A DNA stretch of 64,000 bases from Rusavskia elegans (taxonomy: Eukaryota > Ascomycota > Lecanoromycetes > Teloschistales > Teloschistaceae): contig SAUG01000016.1 in assembly GCA_011316305.1 (NCBI GenBank), forward strand, positions 372,001-436,000. The letters run 5' to 3'. Below are positions 46,393-56,960 of this stretch, one piece after another (position 1 is the stretch's first letter; each line of letters begins with the position of its first letter). The notes under the pieces were generated by a model that made no database searches, was not told the origin of the DNA, and saw only the letters and a list, made by a program, of their open reading frames with translations. The position numbers and the translations under genes are program-made.

Positions 46393-47267
46393 ATGGCCAA
46401 ACGCTCACGAGAAGACTCTCCACCTGCTGGCACAGTAGACTCGCCCTCCGCATCATCCTCACCCTCGAACGCGACGAGATCTCCCTCTCCAAATCCACTG
46501 GATGGACCTCGCTCTACAAAATATCTCCACGTATCAGACGAGCCAGCTAGAGCTTCGATTGCTATGAAATGCTCTCTAGCTCCCCATCCCGAGACCATCA
46601 CATTCACCACTTTTGAAGAATTCGAGGTGCACTACGCTCAGATACACACCAACCGTTGCTCCGAATGTCGCAAGAACTTCCCCACGGAGCTCTTTCTGGG
46701 CCTTCACATCAGCGAAAATCATGATCCATTGGTAGCAGCGAGAAAAGCCAAAGAGGAGAAAACAGTGAGTCAAGTCTATTACAATGCAAGAGAATCTCAC
46801 TAAAAAAGCATTAGTATCGATGCTTCGTTGAGGATTGTGACAAAGTCTGCTCGACTCCGCAGAAAAGAAGGATGCATTTGCAGGCCAAACATTTCTTCCC
46901 CAAAGACTACGACTACTTCATCGTCAATGATGGCATAGACAAGCGTAGTTCCATGCTCCGAACCCGGCATCGTAGGGCAAGCTCGGCCGGGGCGAGGGCC
47001 TTGCATCGAAATCAGAAGAATGGCGGTGCGCATCAGGAGCAGCAGTCTCCGCTCAAGGGAACCGATCATGGTCAAGATAATAAAGGAGCCGATTTACAAC
47101 GAATGTCTTCCAGCGACCCACCAGAAGAAGACTCCGCTGGCACGTCGCCGGCTTCTCGAAATCGAGATATGGAAGAGCTAACATCAACAATGTCCGCTCT
47201 GAAATTTGTCCCACCAAGCGTAAGGTTTGGTAGAGGAGGGCGTGCAGCTGGCTTGAGTCGCCGCTGA
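46393..47267 (+). CDS. C2H2 zinc-finger protein, ZNF511-like
   Basis: 274 residues from exons 46393-46764 and 46815-47267. After a Ser/Pro-rich start (MAKRSREDSPPAGT) come degenerate and true C2H2 units. The second unit is CSECRKNFPTELFLGLHISE followed by NH, and the third is YRCFVEDCDKVCSTPQKRRM followed by HLQAKHFFPKDYDYF. The DYDYFIVNDGIDKRSSML string after the last finger is characteristic of the ZNF511 family. The tail is basic and Ser-rich and ends SVRFGRGGRAAGLSRR. The function of the family is poorly known; a nuclear role is likely. It starts only 235 bp from the end of the RIP-mutated block. Confidence 0.88.
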
Positions 47268-47738
47268 TGTCAAGTCAACATACCCTGTCTAATCATGGAA
47301 TCTTTGTGCACATACAACACCATATTTCATCGAACAGCCCTTTTGTGGCCAATAGTAAGGAATGTGTCTTGCACGGCATACCACCAAAAAGATAAAGACC
47401 AAGGCCCCGTCTGTCTAAGACATGGCGTCTCATCATGTCTGGAAATACGCCGAATGCTTTCCACCAAGGAAAAACCACTTCAGGATTCCAAGTCCGTCGA
47501 TCCTCGGTCACTCGTCAAGCAGCAGAAATATCTAGAACTTGTGGGCTGAGCCAGCTCATATGACATAACCCCAGCCCTTTCCTTGGAAACCAGCTACCTG
47601 ATTGAGAAGAGAGATCGGAAAATACATGCATGCCACTTCAATACTTTGGCCTCTGCTATGCAGTATCAAGGATCTTCCAACCTCCAGGGTCCATGGATCT
47701 ATGTCACCATCCCTGATTCCAGATAGCCCCGTAATTTC
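47268..47738. other. Intergenic between convergent genes
   Basis: 3' flanks of the zinc-finger and F-box-like genes. Nothing else is seen. Confidence 0.5.
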
Positions 47739-48751
47739 TTAACATTCAGTGCTCTGACCAGCCCACGCTGCTGTGCCCGGTCTCTTACGGTCATTCCAAA
47801 CCTTAAACTTAGTGCTTTTCAGGGAAGGTATCCAAGGAATCTTGCCATTGTTTCGAAGGTAGTACCGAACAAAGCTCAAGAAGTACTCTCCTAGATTCAA
47901 TCGTGGACGTGACCCGGAGGCCTCGGTCTGGCCAACACCAAATATACACTCGGGCAACCAGATTTCGAGGTGTTCGAGCGACGAACCGTCTCCCATCAAT
48001 CGCATCTCGTCATACATCATAGACCACTCGCAGGCGTCTATGCGGTACCCACTCACCTCCGATGGTGTACGATTATCCGTACCGCAACAAATAACGAAGG
48101 TCTTGCACTGAGGTAAGCCGCGGCTACGTTTAAATATGGAGAGCAATTGAGTCTTCTTGATCCTCCTCGTTATGGCGTCCGACGTGAGATCCAGATTACC
48201 GTCCAGGTGGTATTAAAGCTTGACGATGACTTGAGGATCGATGGTTGTGCGGAGGCACTTCTGACGACGTGGAAGGAGTCTTTGTCCACATCTCGAGCAC
48301 GCATTGTCTTTGCAGAACGAGCACCAGGTTTCCTCCTGTCTGACGGTCCCCAAACCGTAGAGACAAGGACATGTACATTTTCCAACAAGGCTCTGTAGGA
48401 AATGTTCCTCAGCCGGCGGAGTGCCGCCGTACCGCCGTACCGACCATGTTGGAGACCCTCTTGTGGAGAGAGCTTTCCATTTCCTGGGACCCAGTTGATA
48501 AAGGTGTCACGCTGTGTCGGTATACAGTCAGTATTCCACAGTTTTCCGAGCGGACGGCGGCAGTCGGCGAAGGCATCGACCTCAAGGGCGAACCCGTTAT
48601 AGAAGAGCTGAAAGGTTTCGTTGTAAAGCTGGCGACAGACCCAGAGGCGGCGGAATTCGTTGGTATCATCGATGAAGCTGTAGATATTATCTCGTGTCTC
48701 TCGTGGGATTTGGAGTAGATTTGCCTGCAAGTCGGGTCTTGAAGCAGTCAT
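47739..48751 (-). CDS. F-box-like protein, uncertain structure, possibly decayed
   Basis: The first frame starts at 48751 just after a run of about 18 T (A on the coding strand). It encodes ANLLQIPRETRDNIYSFIDD, then RRLWVCRQLYNETFQLFYNG, the usual opening of fungal F-box-like or DUF-type proteins recognised by LLxLPxExRxxIY. The second frame (to 47739) encodes CKTFVICCGTDNRTPSE and EHLEIWLPECIF. One splice model, exons 48751-48200 and 48107-47739 with a 92-nt intron, closes in phase 0 and gives 306 residues. Against it, part of that intron looks coding in a third frame interrupted by a TAA; see findings. The gene may be intact, mis-modelled or a recent pseudogene. Confidence 0.5.
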
Positions 48752-50023
48752 CCTTTTTTTTTTTTTTTTTTGCCAGAGGTCTACCTCATGGTATATCAAG
48801 GTTCAGAAGATGATGTATCAATATTAATAGGCAAGGGAAGTCTCAAAACTCTGGGTTGTGGATCGCGGTCATAAGGTCTGAAAAGATTGCCCCTGTAATG
48901 AATGCGTTGACCATAGCCCACGAGTCACAGAAATCATGCTCATCTTCCTATACATCATTCTCTTTAGTCAATTATTAGTATCGATTCCTACATCAAAGTA
49001 TCGCTCGAGATGAATCAAAAATCCTCTATTCAACACCACACTTCCCTATCCTGCAATCCACCCTTCTTCCCTAGTCCCCATTTCCACCCTCTTTCTCAGC
49101 CCCACTGCCTGACCGACCCACGAACTAATTCAAGGACGCTTATTTGCAGCGAGGAAAGACGAACCTCTCCGAGAGGAAGAAAGAGAAAAGAAAGAGAAAA
49201 GAAAGAAGAGAAAAACTGCATCCCCCAACGCGTCGATATTCAAAAACTACGCAGAAAATCAGTTGGGTAGAGTAAGCACGATGGAAATCGTTTAAAACCC
49301 CACGAAGAGGAAAGCAAAGGACACGGTGTAACAGGAAGCATGCGTCACAAAGCCAACCTTCGGAAGGAAAACAGGGCTTCGACAACGTGCTTCCCAGGCT
49401 CGAAAGAGATACAGCGTTCTAATGTAAAGGGACAAGAATGTAAAAAATGAGGAATGGGGTTCGAATATATAAACGTGACGGATATATACAATTTTCCCTC
49501 GACGATACAAATCTATATTTCGGGTATGTTGTTGGTAGCGAGAATAGTGATATAATTCTGCCAAAAAAAAAACCCCCCCGAATAGGGAATGTTGGAATAG
49601 GTTTTTGCAGCCAGGGAGATATATTGGCTGGCAATCATAGTAATATACTCGATATTCTGTTGGGACATTGGTGTTTCGTGGGATACATTTAATGGTCTGG
49701 CTAAGAAGATAAATCCTGGCACCTCCCTTACTTAATTAAGATATCTTGCACACGTTTGAATGAGCACCATCACAAAGTCCCATGGCCTGCTTACCAGACG
49801 AATTAACATTCGTTCAGCTTTGGACATCAATTACATGGACGAGTCACGGAACAATCATTGCAAAAGTACACGTCAGATTTGTTCGAGTGGGTGAATGCCC
49901 TCAGATTGCACTACCTAAAAGATAATCCAATACCATGGACATGCGCAGTCGAACCCTCCTTCCTCTTTCAAACAGGACTTAAACGAATTCGAGTCTCATA
50001 GGATTTCGGATGAAGAAGCTCGT
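48752..50023. other. Intergenic 1.3 kb
   Basis: 5' side of the F-box-like gene and 3' flank of the kinase gene. It contains homopolymer runs (T run near 48752-48770, A10C8 near 49562-49579) and a purine-rich repeat. No gene is seen. Confidence 0.5.
49151..49216. repeat. Purine-rich low-complexity tract
   Basis: About 65 bases of almost pure A/G on the plus strand, with repeated AAGAGAAAAG units. Confidence 0.7.
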
Positions 50024-51991
50024 CTACAACTGGAGGTCATTCCAACCTCCAACCCACTCGGAATCAGTGCTGGTCTCAGCAGCCTCGCGTTCCTTGAGGT
50101 GATGGAGAGGACTCTGCTGTTGCTGCTGTCCATCACGACGCCGGTTGCGCACCTTACTGTTGAAGCTGTCCTTTCGATCCCTTCCGCTTCCACTGCTGCC
50201 AAAGCCAATGTTGCTTGAGAAGGCCTTGAAGCCCAGCCCATCGCGCCAGCTTCCGCCGGTGATGCTGCTACGCTTTCTGCCAGGTTGAGGGGTCATGTCA
50301 CCGTCGCCATCATGGTAATTCCGTCGCCGATTGCCAAGAGCAGCCCACTTATCCATAATGCCTCGTCGAGCAGGCGGGGAGATTGTTCGTTTGGTTGGTG
50401 GCGAGTAGCGTGGCATTGACTGGGGCGATGATCCGTCCTCGAAAATAAAATCTTCATGATCATCCACACCTTGGGGAGATCGCTTGCCTTCAGGGCCATG
50501 CATTTTCGAGTTGATCCCAGAGAGCTTGACCTCGGACAAGGCAGAGCGACGGACTGCGGCGTCTGCGTTGTTGCTCTCTTGGCTCCAGGTTCGGCTGTTG
50601 TATTCACGACGCTTGTTGAGTGCTTCCTCAGCCTCCACGAATTCGTCCTCTTCATCTTCATCCCACATGTCCGTCCAGCTTTTGGAGATCGAATCGTGCT
50701 TCCTACCGAACACCGAGGACAATGTTGGCAATGGCTTGGACGGAGCAGGAAGAGATCCACTAATTGGCACAGGATCAGAACGCGGAGAATGGCCAGGAGC
50801 CGGTTGATGCAGGACCATGGACTTGACTGAGGCTTCGAGTACGGAATCGAAGCCTGAGGTCAAAGAGGAGTTCATCGCCGCCGAGTACCAAGATTGACGG
50901 TCGCGCTCAGAAGGCGGGAAGAGAGACTCCGTGTAGCTCTCGGTGTCGGGGATAGCCGACAGTTGACGACCTGGGCGCTGGGGGCTCGTTTGAAGTGCCT
51001 TGGCCCATGGGAAAGCGCTGCCATTGTCGGTTTGAGGGCTTTGGAGCGATGGGGTCCGGAGCGGTTCACGGTTGGCTGTTGGCGGCACCACATCACGCTC
51101 TTCGTTGCAGAAGTCGTCCAGAATCTCCTCGTCGGTTGTGAAGGTGACGACACGCTCAAGCTTTTCTCGTAGAGCAGTAAGGGATCTCTTGGCAGGATCA
51201 ATAGCTAAGCAATGTGAGAGGACTTCGAACGTATCCTGGGACATATTGGCAAAGACGTCGAAAAGTGATTGATTGTCGCGGGCATAGTCGGCGAACAGCT
51301 TGTCAGATTCCGTGGGCGTGACGAACGGGTTCTTAGAGAAGAGAACGTTGAGAAGACAGATGCCGATGGCCCAGATGTCCGCTTTGGCAGGCGAATAACC
51401 TGACTCGGTGGCATCGTACTGTTCTGGTGCCATATACCGATCACTGCCGACTGAGGATTCATAGGACCAGGCATCCGTTGTTGCGAGACCAAAGTCGCCC
51501 AACTTCATGGAGCCATCCTGTGCAAGGAAGATGTTCTCGGGTTTGATGTCTCGGTGGTAGATGCCTTTCGAGTGCATGAAGTCGACAGCGTTGACGAGTT
51601 GTAGCATGAATTCTCGAACGTTTTCGGTCTCCAGAGGTCCACGTCCGACGTTGATGGCTTCGTACAGATCGCCCATCGAGCAGAATTCCAGAACCAAATA
51701 TATATGCGCAGCTGTTTCGAAGGAGTGGACCAAGCTGACGATGTTGGGATGTCGGCCGAGACGGTCGTGACAGGCAAGCTCGACGGTGTGATCTTCCGGG
51801 ACCGAAGCTGTGCCTTTATCGGATACGGAAATGGAGTTCCGTCCCAAACACTTGATTGCCACTGACTCGCCTGTCTTTCTGTCTTTGGCCAAAAAGACCA
51901 TACCAAAGGAGCCGTTGTTGAGTGGAGAGATTGACTCGAAACGCCCGTCCAACACCATCCCCTCGACAAACCGATTTCTCATACACTCCAT
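50024..51991 (-). CDS. Ser/Thr protein kinase, Ran1/Ksp1 type
   Basis: 655 residues, one exon, start at MECMRNRFVEGMVLDGRFES. The kinase domain occupies about residues 15-290: glycine loop LNNGSFGMVF, VAIK with Lys47, HRDIKPENIF catalytic loop, GDFGLA, and GSDRYMAPEQYD in place of the usual APE segment. ADIWAIGICLLNVLFSKNPF follows. This arrangement matches the fungal Ran1/Ksp1/Vhs1 group, which regulates meiosis entry, filamentation and TORC1/PKA signalling. The C-terminal half is Ser/Pro-rich and disordered, with a conserved-looking SWTDMWDEDEEDEFVEAEE and a poly-Gln run (GQQQQQS). It has an unusually long upstream region. Confidence 0.9.
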   Translation of the reverse strand: MECMRNRFVEGMVLDGRFESISPLNNGSFGMVFLAKDRKTGESVAIKCLGRNSISVSDKGTASVPEDHTVELACHDRLGRHPNIVSLVHSFETAAHIYLVLEFCSMGDLYEAINVGRGPLETENVREFMLQLVNAVDFMHSKGIYHRDIKPENIFLAQDGSMKLGDFGLATTDAWSYESSVGSDRYMAPEQYDATESGYSPAKADIWAIGICLLNVLFSKNPFVTPTESDKLFADYARDNQSLFDVFANMSQDTFEVLSHCLAIDPAKRSLTALREKLERVVTFTTDEEILDDFCNEERDVVPPTANREPLRTPSLQSPQTDNGSAFPWAKALQTSPQRPGRQLSAIPDTESYTESLFPPSERDRQSWYSAAMNSSLTSGFDSVLEASVKSMVLHQPAPGHSPRSDPVPISGSLPAPSKPLPTLSSVFGRKHDSISKSWTDMWDEDEEDEFVEAEEALNKRREYNSRTWSQESNNADAAVRRSALSEVKLSGINSKMHGPEGKRSPQGVDDHEDFIFEDGSSPQSMPRYSPPTKRTISPPARRGIMDKWAALGNRRRNYHDGDGDMTPQPGRKRSSITGGSWRDGLGFKAFSSNIGFGSSGSGRDRKDSFNSKVRNRRRDGQQQQQSPLHHLKEREAAETSTDSEWVGGWNDLQL

Positions 51992-54730
51992 CCCGCAAAA
52001 ATTTCGGCCCTAAGAGGAAATTCCCGATGAAGTCAAATCGTGCAACCCCGAAACCAGATGTCTCTCCAAACGTATGATACAATAACGGTCAACCAGTAAA
52101 ATTGTTGTAGAGTTGAAGAGGAAAGTGCGTCGAAAGCCCGTTCGATTGGCGGGGAACGAGTTGTACTCTGTTTTGAGTTGTGAGAGAGCCGAGGTGATAG
52201 TAAACGACACGATCAGAGCAGCAGCTTATAAAAACAAGACAAAAACGCTAGATACAAGGCTCCACCCAACCCTCATATGCACCAAGAAAACACCGTGTCG
52301 TTCTATCAGAGGCTCATGTGCAAGTAAAAATGTAGTTTTTTTGTATGACAGGGAAAAGCGTCAGCTGGGGAGAGTCGATGTGTGCCGGTTGAATCTCTGA
52401 TCCGAAGTGACAAAGTCTTGTGGACGATAGGCTCGCGTTAGATTACCGAAAGGTAGGTTTGAATTGGCTCGAACGAGAGGGACGAAAGGAAGTCGTAGAA
52501 TTGAATGAAGGGACGGCGATGGAGATCAGCCAAGTATTATTGCTTCGTGTAGTCGTGAATGTCGGAAAGAGGCGGGGCGTTCAGAAGACAGGGTGGGTGG
52601 CAATGGGGCGGAGAAGAGCTGCCAATCGAGGGAGCACAAGGGTGATAGAGTAAGACCAGTAACCAGAACCGTTTTTTGGAGGATTGAGAGTACTCGTGGA
52701 GGATAGCTTGGATGGGTCGAGTCAGGAGGAGGTGCTGCCTATCGTCAGAGGCAAAGGCAGCAGCGGATAGAAGTCGTAAGCTTATAGGAGACTTGAAGGC
52801 GAGGTCGTAATGGCAGAGATGGAGATAGATGGCAGGAGTGTGACGGTAGGAGCTGTAGTCGTGGGGTTGCCGGGTGATGGGTGAGGAATGGAAGGAGTCG
52901 GAAAGGAGGGTGGTGACGAAATGACAAACAAAGAGCAGTGAGAGTGGAATGACAACAAGGTTATCGATCTGGAGCACTGTAGAGGAGATTGAGAAGGCAG
53001 TCAGGTCGTTGCCATAATCGTTGGAGCTTGAAGGATGATCATGGTTGTTGTCTTGAGGTGGAACGAAGGAGGAAGCAAGAGGGAGTAACGTTTGACGGGC
53101 GACTCGTAAGACACACCCTAGTCCCAGATCAGACTAGCGGACGCTCATTCCGCAGTCACGACGGCAACCTCAGCGTTTCTAGGACATTCGACGGCCTCTC
53201 CGAACCTGACCCATGCACTTTCATAGACTTGGCTTGCAAGAAAGAAGAACACCTCATCATCTGAGCGCCCTCAATAATCAACCTCAATAATGCCCAGACA
53301 AGGGCCAACTTCCAAGCCTCGCAAGTCCTTTGTTGGGATACTCTATCCCGAAGCAGTGGCCACGACGTCAATAGGATACTCTCTCCAACGCAACAAAGCG
53401 ATGCAATGCCCTGCACATGGAACTTGCTGTACCTTCACCAAAGCAGCAGCGAATTATCAAACGGCGGCAAGGCGCTCGTTGTCTCGGTGTCCGATACTGT
53501 ACTCTAGTACTCGCTTCGATTGCGATAAGGCGGGGTTGGAATTGCGACAATAACGATAATCAGCTCAAAGCTTGCCCCAGAGAAGGGATGCATGCTAATT
53601 ACCGAAGGTAGTTAATTTGAGGACAGGTGGGAGGTGTCTCTGCACCTGCTCTTGAAGGCCAGCCTCCACATTAATTAATTGGACCATCACGTAATTTCCT
53701 CAAGTCCTTTCTTGGTGTCAGCTGCACCACGTCGCAGCTAGAAAGACTTGGCCAAACTTACCTGTGATGACTACTAATAATGTCACCTTTGCCTGGACTC
53801 TCGAGTCTCGTGCACCCAACGGCGCTACAAGAAGGACTGCAGCTACTACTTCTCATAGGCGGTCGCTGAAGAAGATGCACCCGACTTTCAAAACCCAAGC
53901 GACTCGCCAAACGTTGGTGGCAACAGCCATGTGGCAGTCCTGTTTCGCATCAACAACAGTTGGTTCCGTCGAAAGAAAAAGTAACACCGCCTACTCGGTC
54001 CGATAAACGAGCAGGATGTCGGCGATTAAAGGAACAGTGAGCAATTAATAGACCTCGTCTATGGGGGGCTTTCCCATGGCAGCATGCTGCATGACCAATC
54101 TAAGCGCTGTCTTCTGACCGACACTTCTCTGCGGATCAATCGTCGATTTATCAATAATGGCCTGATAGCTATGGGTGTCCAGCGTCGTCATCTGTGCTAA
54201 TCCACTCTCTTTCACTTGGCGTAGCATACCGTCCTGTTGTTTGATCGACATGATCACACAACTACTTGAGCCGTCCTCCATGCCTCGATCCGGATTGGGA
54301 GGGACCGCAATTAGAACTATCGATTCCACAAACTGAGATCTCGAGGTAACGACATTTATTGATTTCTTCGATGCGTAAGTCAAACGCTGTAATATGATTG
54401 CCAACTAGAGGTTGCTCTGATTCTCTTCTCGACCTCGATCAGACATCATCGAGAACTGGATCAGCTCGTAGATAAGAGAACGATCCTCATCGCTACACAG
54501 CTTTCTACCACGTCATGGGCTCAGGGGTTCTGCACAAATGATTTCACTATCTCTACCAAGCGGATGACCGAAAACGTCTGCCTGCTCCAATTTGTCAAAA
54601 TCCGAATCACTCGAGCTAATAAATCGCTGTACTCAATTGTCACTCTATCTCCCAAGCTATATGATTCATCTCCCCTGTTACACTGTCACATCCGAGAATA
54701 TAAACCCCTTTCCTAAGCTGGCAGTGTATC
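51992..54730. other. Intergenic 2.7 kb
   Basis: The largest non-RIP gap. The kinase-proximal part is pyrimidine-rich on the minus strand and probably a long 5' leader/promoter. A 146-codon minus-strand frame at 52537-52977 opens with GTG, not ATG. A minus frame at 54045-54404 also lacks an early ATG. TTAATTAATT occurs near 53674. I cannot support a gene. Confidence 0.5.
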
Positions 54731-55867
54731 TCATATATTGTCCATTAGGCCTGGCTGTATTCTCTCCAGCTTCTCCACCAGTTCCTCCCAAAGCCGTCTC
54801 TGGGTCTCTGCACCTTCAGGACTGTACACAAACGGAGACATGCTGCACAGTATTCTCATCAGCATTGGTACTCGGGACAGGAGTGCCACTTGAAACTTAC
54901 TGAGACACCTTACTGTCAGCCATGTATTTGCCATGGGTCTCCTCCCCCGCCGCCACAGCTGCTACCAGAGTCCTACTCCCGACCTCGGTCGTGCGAGCGA
55001 ACAGAAACTTGCCCACCGTAAAGACCAGTAAATCGAACCCAGTCAACTCGCGGTCAAAGTCCGAATGGCAAGCCCCAGGGGTAAGGCAATTTACAATGAC
55101 CTTCGGTTTCGTCGACTGATCGATCCGAGCAGCAAGTTCCCTCACAATAAGTATCTCCATGAGCTTCGTCACAGCATACCTATCCCGCACATCTCAGTCA
55201 GCTCTCCTCTCCAATCGGACACACCTCCTACACAACACAACAAACGGGCTTCGAACTCTCACCTTTTATTCATATCCGCCTTCTCCCGCTCATTCAACCG
55301 CCCAAAAATTCTCTCCCCTTTCCGCTCCTCCAAATCCGTGGTGAAATGCAAATCACTCGCCACAACCACAAGCCGGGGTAACACATTGAACCTCCGCCCC
55401 GTCTCCTGCAACTTCGGAAGCAGCATCATCGCCAGCAAGAACGTACTCGTCACATTCGTCGTGACAGTCAACTCGTCCTCCTCCGCCATCTTGAACTCCG
55501 TAGTCATCAATCCCGCATTCGAAAGCAGAACATCCAATCGCTCCAACCCCATTGCGCGCGCAGCGAACTGAGACACGGATTCGTAGGAAGTGAGGTCGAG
55601 AGGCCATACTTCGATTACATCGTCTTTTTCTTTTCGGCCCGTGGATTCTAGGATGGAGCGTTTGGCTGCGAGACCTTTCTCCGTGTTTCGGACCGCGAGG
55701 ATGACTTTTGAGGCGCCGAGGCGGACGATGTGGCGCGCTGCTTCGAGCCCAAGGCCTGTGTTCGAACCCGTCACGATGACGGTTTGGTTGTCGAATGAGG
55801 AACGGGGGATAGGGGGTGTGATGAAGAGTTGGGAGTAGACGAAGGAGAGGAAGTAGGAGAGGGACAT
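54731..55867 (-). CDS. Short-chain dehydrogenase/reductase, retinol-dehydrogenase-like
   Basis: 324 residues from exons 55867-55263, 55179-54901 and 54821-54731. An N-terminal hydrophobic segment (LSYFLSFVYSQLFITPPIP) may anchor it to the ER or lipid droplets. The Rossmann fold shows VIVTGSNTGLGLEAARHIV (TGxxxGxG), DVLLSNAGLMTTEF (NAG) and the catalytic pair Ser in LVVVASDLH and YAVTK. NADP preference is suggested by AVRN after the second strand. Substrate is unknown: family members reduce retinoids, sterols or fatty aldehydes, or modify polyketides. Coding-strand composition flips from C/A-rich to G/T-rich near 55,565. Confidence 0.92.
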
Positions 55868-56960
55868 GGTGAGGATATTTTTGATCCTGTTATTGTTATT
55901 GAGAGGAATAGATGGGAATTGGGATGGGTGATGGAAGTTCTGCTAATGGGATTGATCGAGGAAACAATATAGACGGTCTTTTTCTTCTTCTTATAATTGA
56001 ATACTTACAACGGGCTCTTTATACAAATCCCCGCTCGAATGGAATCCGTCAACACCAAACCCTGTTTCTACAATCTTGGTGCCTTCCACATGGCGCCTGC
56101 GTTAGAATACCTTAGTACACTCAACCCCCACTACAACGAAAGTTCTTTGCACCTTGACAAAATCTCGCTCCATAACGAATCAATCAACCAGAACCGATTA
56201 ATTGATTGGGCCCGATAACGAATCCTGCTCTTTCGGAATCGTTGGTATCTCTAGAGTCCCTTAGTAAAATACGTTACAGCAAGTGCGCTATGAACGATCG
56301 TTGTAGCGGGGTCTACCTTAACTTTCCTCATCTCGTCATCCGCCTTTTCGTCCGAGAGGCGTCAGGAACACGGACGATACCCACTCCGTTACTTGGCGAG
56401 CAGTCCGCTTCTTCCCGAAAGGAAGCCATAGGAGCCGAGCCGTGAAGGAGATTCCGTGGCCTTGAGAAGCTAAGGTAGCCGGACAGTACCTTAGTCCCTG
56501 CGTCTTGGATCTTGAAAGGAAGGATGATGAAGACGAGGCGAGACGAGGCGAGGCGGTCAAGGTCTGGACTTTGGAGCTGCAGGAGAAATTGATGCAGGGC
56601 TAGGTAATGGTTAGATTAATGTGGGTTTGGACCTAACTGTTAATGCAGGTTCATTTATGCTTGTGTTGCCTGAATTGGGGGACACTCTTGCATGCTTTGT
56701 CTGTAATCTAGAGTAGGTTGGGATTTGTTGCTGCTTCACCGCTATGTCAATAATAATAAGTCCTGAATGCCTCGGACGCACTCCCGCAGATTTGTTGAGG
56801 ATCCGTTGATCCATTCTGATTTCCGAGGACGCCGGTATTTAGTTGGAACCCAGCACTGTTGAGTACAAGGTAGGTAACTTGCTGGGCGGGAGTTTACTGA
56901 GTTGTATATACATATATGCGGTGTGTACATGGACATCATATATTTTGGATCATGCAGATT
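55868..56960. other. Intergenic 1.1 kb
   Basis: Promoter of the dehydrogenase gene and 3' flank of VPS18. Short frames only. No gene is seen. Confidence 0.55.

Noticed and set aside
52537..52977. 146-codon minus-strand frame upstream of the kinase
   Set aside because: It begins with GTG, has no ATG near the start and no recognisable motif, and is explained by pyrimidine-rich leader sequence.
54045..54404. 119-codon minus-strand frame
   Set aside because: The start is TTG, the first ATG is well inside, and no homology is recognised.
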